Assembly: GCF_016786305.1 (NCBI RefSeq)
Contig: NZ_JADWYV010000013.1
From: Pseudofrankia nepalensis
Lineage (GTDB): Bacteria > Actinomycetota > Actinomycetes > Frankiales > Frankiaceae
Reading direction: 5' to 3' (one strand)
Length of the DNA stretch: 64,000 bases
Under the pieces are notes generated by a model, which ran no database searches, had not been told where the DNA came from, and was given only the letters and a program-made list of their open reading frames with translations. Numbering within the stretch: the stretch's first letter is position 1; each line of letters begins with the position of its first letter. The translations under genes and the position numbers were made by a program. Positions 58,915 to 64,000 of the stretch are shown here, in pieces.

Positions 58915-61244
58915 ACGGGCCGCCGACGGGCCGGGCCCGTTCCATGCGCTGCGGGTGGCCGCCTCCGCGGGTGCTCGAGCGCGCCCTGTGGGTCGCCGTG
59001 GCGACGGCGGCGGCGGGCCTCGCGTTCGCACCGGCGCTCACGTTCTCGACCATCGTGGGGCCGGTCGTGCTCGCCACCCTGTTGTCCGTGGGCGGGCCGG
59101 TCGTCGCCGGATGGCTGCGTCACGGAACACCGCCACCGGTCCTGAGGTCGGCGGGAGTGGGTGCCATCGGGATCCTCGTGGCGACGGGTTCCGCGCTGCT
59201 GGCCGCGGATCCGCGGCCCTCCCCGCTCGAGGCTCCGTGGGCGGTTGCCGAGGGCGTCACCTCCGGTTGGTCCGACCTGTTGGGATCCACGCTGCCCGCA
59301 ATGGCCACCCCCAACGTGCTGGTGGTGACGACCCTGCTGACCGGGCTCGCGGGACTGGTCGGGGCCGAGATCGCGCTGCGGACCCGCGCGCGCCTTGTTC
59401 CGGTCCTTCCGGCGGCGTGTTGCTACTCGCTCGCGGTTTCACTGGGGGCGCCGGAACCGGGCGTCCTCCTCCTGCCGGGGGCGGCGCTGGCGGCGGCGGC
59501 GCTCGCGCTGACGTCGTCCGGGTACGGCCGCCCGCTGGGCTCGGGACGGTACGACGCCGCCGCGGCGCTCGGCGTCGTCGTCGCCGCGGCCCTCGGTGGC
59601 ACCGTGGTCGGCGCCAAGGTTCCGGTGCATCGTGACCCGCCGTACGACCTGCACGACAGCCGGCGGTTCCAGGTCGCCCTGGGACCCGACGACAATCCGT
59701 TGAGCCGGGTCGCGGGCTGGGCGGCGGACCCGGCGCGGGTGCTGTTCACCGTCCGGCCCGTGGCCGGTGAGGCGGGCTCCGGTGACGAGCCGCCGGCCGA
59801 GCGCCGCTGGCGCCTGGCGGCGCTGGACAGATTCGATGGCCAACGGTGGACGTCGTCGTCGACGTACCTGCGCGCGGGCCGTTCGCTACCGCCGCCGGAG
59901 AACGCCACCCGGACGGGCGGGACTCTCGTCGGCGAGATCGAGATCCGTGGCCTGGCCGGTGTCTTCCTGCCCGCGCTCGAATGGCCCGTCCAAGTCGTCG
60001 GGGAAGAGCTCGCGGTCGACGTCGACAATGGCCTGCTGGCCTCGCGGCGGCCGCTGTTCCCGGGTCTGCGATACGACGTCGTCGCCATCGTGCCGATGGC
60101 GCCCGCTCCCGGGGCGCAGCCGCGGGCCGACCGGAGTCCGGCGTTCCAGTCAGCCAGCTCGCTGCCGGGCGCGTCACGGGTGGTCAAAGACCTCGCGGAC
60201 AAGATCAAGAGTCGTGCGTCCGGGGACTATGAAAGCGCGCAGCTGCTGGAACGCGAGCTGCGCACCAGCGGCCGTTTCAGCGCCAGCGACCCGGGTGGGC
60301 ATTCGTCGGGCGATGTCGATCGGCTGCTGGCCTGGGAACCGGGGAACTCGGAGCAGTTCGCGGTGGCGTTCGCCGTCGTCGCCCGCCAGCTGGGGCTGCC
60401 AAGCCGGGTGGTGGTCGGGTTCCGGTCGGACGCGACGCCGGGGGCGCCCGGACCGGGTGACCGGGCGGCGCCCGGGCCCATCGATGTCGTCGGGGCCGAC
60501 GCGCAGGTCTGGCCCGAGGTGGCGTTCGAGGGTGTCGGCTGGGTGCCGTTCGACCCCGTGCCGGCGCACAGAGATCCCTACGAGGAACTGCCGCCTCCGC
60601 CGGAGCAGCCGGGGCAGGGGCAGCTGCCGCCGGCGGCGGAGGAGCCACCGCGGCTCTCGGGCCTGTCGTCGCCCGACGACCCCCCGAAGTCCGCTGCCTG
60701 GCGATGGTGGCAGGTCCTGATGGTCATCCTGGCGGCTTGCGCGGGTCTGCTGGCGACGTGCTATGTCACGGCGGTTCTCGTCGTGCCGCTCATGGCTCGC
60801 CGGATCTGGAAGGCGCCGTCTCAGCCGAGGAGGCAGATCGTCGGCGCCTGGGCGGATGCGCGGACGGCGCTGGCGGACGTCGGTGTGCCTGTGCCAGTGT
60901 CGGCCACTGCCGGTGAGGTCGTCACTCTGGCGGCCAGGCAGCTGGGCGAACGGGCCTCAGGCCTGCTGACCCCCTTGGCTACGCAGGTCGAGCTGGCGCT
61001 GTTCGCGACGGTTGTGCCGGGGCAGGCTGAGGCCGACGACGCCTGGCGTCGCGCACGCCTGCTCAGGCGGGCGCTGCGTCGGAGCGAGCCGCGGCCCAGG
61101 CGGGCACTGCGGGCGCTGCGGCCAGCCAGGCTGCGCCGGCCCGGGATCGACCTCCGTCCCTGGCTCGGCCCTCGTGACTACCTCGCCGCCTTCGGGCCGG
61201 CGGCTCAGTGGCGGCGGTTCGCGTCCTGGTGGGAGGACCTGTGA
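58911..61244 (+). CDS. Transglutaminase-like membrane protein with altered catalytic residues
   Basis: A 777-residue TgpA-like protein. Six or so membrane helices occupy residues 25-240. An external transglutaminase-fold domain follows (about 260-560), then one helix at about 597-622 and a cytoplasmic tail. The usual catalytic Cys in GNCEQFA is Ser480 (GNSEQFA), and the usual His in DAHAWPEV is Gln532 (DAQVWPEV). Only the Asp548 position (WVPFDP) is kept. Peptide-crosslinking or protease activity is therefore unlikely, and the domain may now bind peptides. The Pro/Glu-rich segment near 570-590 resembles a flexible linker. ATGA overlap with the DUF58 gene. Confidence 0.88.
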   Translation: MNGPPTGRARSMRCGWPPPRVLERALWVAVATAAAGLAFAPALTFSTIVGPVVLATLLSVGGPVVAGWLRHGTPPPVLRSAGVGAIGILVATGSALLAADPRPSPLEAPWAVAEGVTSGWSDLLGSTLPAMATPNVLVVTTLLTGLAGLVGAEIALRTRARLVPVLPAACCYSLAVSLGAPEPGVLLLPGAALAAAALALTSSGYGRPLGSGRYDAAAALGVVVAAALGGTVVGAKVPVHRDPPYDLHDSRRFQVALGPDDNPLSRVAGWAADPARVLFTVRPVAGEAGSGDEPPAERRWRLAALDRFDGQRWTSSSTYLRAGRSLPPPENATRTGGTLVGEIEIRGLAGVFLPALEWPVQVVGEELAVDVDNGLLASRRPLFPGLRYDVVAIVPMAPAPGAQPRADRSPAFQSASSLPGASRVVKDLADKIKSRASGDYESAQLLERELRTSGRFSASDPGGHSSGDVDRLLAWEPGNSEQFAVAFAVVARQLGLPSRVVVGFRSDATPGAPGPGDRAAPGPIDVVGADAQVWPEVAFEGVGWVPFDPVPAHRDPYEELPPPPEQPGQGQLPPAAEEPPRLSGLSSPDDPPKSAAWRWWQVLMVILAACAGLLATCYVTAVLVVPLMARRIWKAPSQPRRQIVGAWADARTALADVGVPVPVSATAGEVVTLAARQLGERASGLLTPLATQVELALFATVVPGQAEADDAWRRARLLRRALRRSEPRPRRALRALRPARLRRPGIDLRPWLGPRDYLAAFGPAAQWRRFASWWEDL

Positions 61245-61349
61245 CGGTGACCGCTCCAGTGAAGACGTCCCCAGCCTGGGCGAGGCTCCCCACGGGGCCG
61301 CCGGTGCTTCGGCGCGAAAACTCTGGCATGCGCACCTCAAAGGAGAAAC

Positions 61350-62333
61350 GTGGCTCCCGGTCGTACTTCGGGCTACTCGATGGGACTGTTCGCCCAGGAC
61401 TTCCGCGCGATAGCGCAGAATATCGAGACGTCCATCCATGGCAAGTCGGACGTCATCAAGAAGGCATTGGTGTGTCTTTTCGCGGAGGGGCACCTTCTCA
61501 TCGAGGACGTGCCCGGGGTCGGCAAGACCTCGCTGGCCCGGGCGATCGCCCGAACGCTGGACCTTGCCTTCGGGCGGATCCAGTTCACTCCCGATCTTGT
61601 GCCTGCCGACGTCACCGGAACGGACTTCTACAGCCAGCGCACCGAGGAGCTGACCTTCCGGCCAGGCCCGGTGTTCACCCAGCTGCTGCTGGCCGACGAG
61701 CTCAACCGCGCCTCACCGCGGACCCAGTCCGCGCTGCTGGAGGCGATGCAGGAGAACCAGGTGACCGTGAACGGGCGGACGATGCCGCTCGAGCGGCCGT
61801 TCTTCGTCATCGCCACCCAGAACTCGGTGGAGATGAGCGGCACCTACGCTCTTCCCGAGGCCCAGTTGGACCGCTTCCTGCTCCGGGTCTCGCTCGGATA
61901 CCCAGAGCACGCCAGCGAGATCGAGATCCTGGAAAACCATCGCCTGGGGCGGCGGGAGGACGAGCAGGTGTCCCCTGTGGTGCGCGCGCCTGATCTCCTT
62001 CGGATGGTCGAGACCGCGGCCGAGGTGCACGTGTCGTGGGCCATACACGACTACATCGTCCGCCTCGTGGCGGCGACGCGGCGACATCCGCGACTGGCAC
62101 TCGGGGCAAGCCCGCGGGCCAGCATCGCCCTCCTGCGGGCGTCGCGGGCGCAGGCCGCGGCGGACGGGCGAAACTATGTGCGGCCGGCGGATGTCCAGTT
62201 CCTCGCCGAGGCGACCCTCGCGCATCGCGTCGTGCGGACTCCGGAGGCGGAACTGAGCGGTCTGGCCGTCGACGAGATCATCAAAGGTATCGTCGCGGCC
62301 GAGCCGGTACCGTCCAGGCTCGGCCAGCAGTAG
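61350..62333 (+). CDS. MoxR-family AAA+ ATPase
   Basis: A 327-residue chaperone-type ATPase. Walker A is GVGKTS at residues 56-61 within EDVPGVGKTS, Walker B is LLLADELNRASP near 112, sensor 1 is VIATQNS, and the C-terminal lid domain has LGASPRASIALLRASRAQAA. MoxR ATPases activate or assemble vWA-type partners; DUF58 (57634) is the likely one. GTG 61350 follows AAAGGAGAAAC. It is 105 bases after the transglutaminase-like gene and 2 bases before the caspase-STAND gene. Confidence 0.92.
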   Translation: MAPGRTSGYSMGLFAQDFRAIAQNIETSIHGKSDVIKKALVCLFAEGHLLIEDVPGVGKTSLARAIARTLDLAFGRIQFTPDLVPADVTGTDFYSQRTEELTFRPGPVFTQLLLADELNRASPRTQSALLEAMQENQVTVNGRTMPLERPFFVIATQNSVEMSGTYALPEAQLDRFLLRVSLGYPEHASEIEILENHRLGRREDEQVSPVVRAPDLLRMVETAAEVHVSWAIHDYIVRLVAATRRHPRLALGASPRASIALLRASRAQAAADGRNYVRPADVQFLAEATLAHRVVRTPEAELSGLAVDEIIKGIVAAEPVPSRLGQQ

Positions 62334-62335
62334 AA

Positions 62336-64000
62336 GTGACCGCCGTCACCGACCCCGCTTCACCGTGGACCCCCGGAGCCGCCGCGTTCTGGCCGCCGGG
62401 CGGCGGCGATCTGTCCGGTTCCGGATGCCGAATTCTGCTGGTCGGCAGCGGACGCTATGATCCCGGCTCGGTCTTTCCGACCGTCGAATCCGTCGCCACC
62501 ACCCTTGAGGACCTTCACGAGTGTCTGGTCCAGGCCTGCGGCGTACCAGTCGGCAATATTCGGGTACTCGAGGACGCACCCAATCCCGGAGAGTTCGCGC
62601 GAGCCCTCGGCGACCTCGTCCAAGAGGGGGGTCACACCCTCGTCCTATACTACGTCGGCCACGGCGCCGTCGACGCAGAGAAGAATTTCTACCTGACCAC
62701 CCGGGCTAGCATCGACCTGAACCGCGGACTGCAACCGATCTATCAGGCCCTGCCCTACGAGCAGGTTCAGCAGATGCTGAGTTTCAGCGCGGCAGAACGG
62801 ATCGTCGTCGTCCTGGACTGCTGCTACTCCGGCGAAGCGACGGCCTCCATGGTCGCCGGCACGGACAAGGTGTTCGCGCTCGGCGGCGGGCGGGACACCT
62901 ACCTGCTGACCGCCGCCGCGAGGACCGCGCTGGCGCCGCCCGGCGAGCGGCACACCGCGTTCAGCGGAGAACTTATCCGGCTTCTCCAGTCCGGGGACCC
63001 AAGCGGGCCAGCCGATCTCGACCTTGGTCACGTCTACCGCCACCTCGCCCGGGCGCTTCCGGCCGCCGGGCGCCCGGAGCCGCAGGGCCACGCCGGGAAC
63101 CGGGGAGCGGGCATCGTGCTCGCCCGCAACCGGGCCTACCGGCCCCCGGCCACCAGGAGTTCCGAATACACCACCCACGCACCTGAGACCTCCGCCGATC
63201 CCTTGCCTGGACGGGGTCAGGCCGCCTGCCCCTACCCAGGCCTGTCCGCCTTCGGCGCCGAGGACGCGCGGAACTTCTTCGGCCGGGACGCTCTCCTCCA
63301 GATGCTCGCCAAGCAGATCGTCGCCAGGACTGAAGACCCTCGCCCGCTCCTGGTCCTCGGGCCTTCGGGAGCGGGCAAGTCCTCCCTGCTGCGAGCCGGG
63401 CTGGCCGGCATCCTGCAACGCGGCATTCCGAACGTCCCGCGCGCGTGGCGCTGGGAGGTGCGGCTGCTGACGCCAGGAGCCCGAGTTTCGGCGAGATCAC
63501 GCGCAGACCCGGTCGGCGCCCTCGCTTTCCTGCTCGCGAACCTTCTCCGGACCGAGACAGGCGCGGTGCGTGCCCGGCTCACGACAGATCCTGACGGCCT
63601 CGTCCAAGAAGTGGGCGAGGCCATGACGAACGGCGTCTCCCCGACTACCTCGACCCGGCTCATCCTGGTCGTCGACCAGTTCGAAGAGCTGTTCGAGCCC
63701 GATGTCCTCGACGCCGACCGCGCCACGTTCACCGGCATGATCACCCTGCTGGCGGAACGGTCCGCGGCCGTCGTCGTGGCGGCCGTGCGCACTGACTACT
63801 TCGAGCGCTGCGCGGCGCTCCCAGCGCTACGCTCGGCGCTGGAAGGCGACCTGCTCCTGGTGCGGCCGATGTCTCGTGACGAACTCTGCGAGGCCATCGA
63901 GCGACCGGCGGCGCGCGCGGGCCTCAGTCCGGACCGCGACCTGGTGGATCTGCTGCTGCGCGACATTCAGGTGTTCCACCGCACGGACGTCCACGAGGCC
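62336..64000 (+). CDS. Caspase-like protease fused to a STAND NTPase (runs off window)
   Basis: An open frame of 555 codons continuing past base 64000. Residues 30-265 are a caspase-like (C14) peptidase: His109 in YYVGHGAVD and Cys162 (or Cys163) in LDCCYSGEA are the dyad. A linker leads to CPYPGLSAFGAEDARNFFGR (about 298-317), the opening signature of nSTAND1 NTPases. Walker A GPSGAGKSS is at 342-350 and Walker B LILVVDQFEELFE near 440. In relatives, WD40 repeats follow, probably beyond the window. Such proteins are sensor-proteases in bacterial cell-death or conflict systems. The GTG at 62336 is 2 bases after the MoxR stop, so the two are co-transcribed. Confidence 0.9.
   Translation, partial: MTAVTDPASPWTPGAAAFWPPGGGDLSGSGCRILLVGSGRYDPGSVFPTVESVATTLEDLHECLVQACGVPVGNIRVLEDAPNPGEFARALGDLVQEGGHTLVLYYVGHGAVDAEKNFYLTTRASIDLNRGLQPIYQALPYEQVQQMLSFSAAERIVVVLDCCYSGEATASMVAGTDKVFALGGGRDTYLLTAAARTALAPPGERHTAFSGELIRLLQSGDPSGPADLDLGHVYRHLARALPAAGRPEPQGHAGNRGAGIVLARNRAYRPPATRSSEYTTHAPETSADPLPGRGQAACPYPGLSAFGAEDARNFFGRDALLQMLAKQIVARTEDPRPLLVLGPSGAGKSSLLRAGLAGILQRGIPNVPRAWRWEVRLLTPGARVSARSRADPVGALAFLLANLLRTETGAVRARLTTDPDGLVQEVGEAMTNGVSPTTSTRLILVVDQFEELFEPDVLDADRATFTGMITLLAERSAAVVVAAVRTDYFERCAALPALRSALEGDLLLVRPMSRDELCEAIERPAARAGLSPDRDLVDLLLRDIQVFHRTDVHEA

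Overview
The window comes from a very GC-rich actinobacterium. Codon use, leaderless-type promoters, acyl-CoA catabolic clusters, CHAT/STAND conflict genes and the IS remnants all fit a Frankia-like genome, but the genus is an inference from gene types only. No rRNA, tRNA or CRISPR array was seen.

Left part (1-26.2 kb): catabolic gene clusters. A minus-strand group carries a TetR regulator, an aldehyde dehydrogenase, a cytochrome P450 and a VOC protein (196-4752). A plus-strand cluster follows: a branched-chain-type ABC uptake system (lipoprotein receptor, one ATPase, and one polypeptide fusing two permeases with the second ATPase), then an alcohol dehydrogenase, a SnoaL-like protein, the MhpB-type extradiol dioxygenase and a truncated amidohydrolase (6117-14363). 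This reads as uptake and ring cleavage of an aromatic acid. A tightly overlapping minus-strand operon (enoyl-CoA hydratase, acetoacetyl-CoA synthetase, 3-hydroxyacyl-CoA dehydrogenase, amidohydrolase; 16393-21015) diverges from a MarR gene. A leaderless TetR gene, a type-B carboxylesterase, an orphan ABC receptor and a DUF3237 protein follow.

First accessory island (about 26.2-36.2 kb): serine recombinase, AAA ATPase, IS110, CHAT and polymorphic-toxin fragments lie between intact HIT, PAS/PP2C phosphatase and TPR-CHAT protease genes. A two-gene zinc-ribbon/membrane-protein module and an MFS exporter are also here. The TPR-CHAT gene contains an exact 239-bp tandem duplication.

Middle catabolic region (36.2-46.6 kb): enoyl-CoA hydratase, two epoxide-hydrolase-like paralogues flanking a dehydrogenase fragment, a molybdopterin oxidoreductase divergent from an IclR regulator, a TetR gene overlapping one of two divergent DapB-like dehydrogenases, an SRPBCC protein and an SDR.

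Second accessory island (46.6-55.4 kb): a graveyard of fragments (TraG-like, aminoglycoside phosphotransferase, acyl-CoA dehydrogenase, IS481/IS3-type, IS630, IS6) around a nucleotidyltransferase toxin-antitoxin pair, a cupin gene with tandem operators, and an EAD1-NB-ARC-TPR protein.

Right end (55.4-64 kb): an operon of an exported propeller/SH3-like protein, a DUF58 protein, a transglutaminase-like membrane protein whose catalytic Cys and His are replaced, a MoxR ATPase, and a caspase-STAND protein that runs off the window. This last group is the best candidate for an unusual NTP-dependent conflict or cell-death system.
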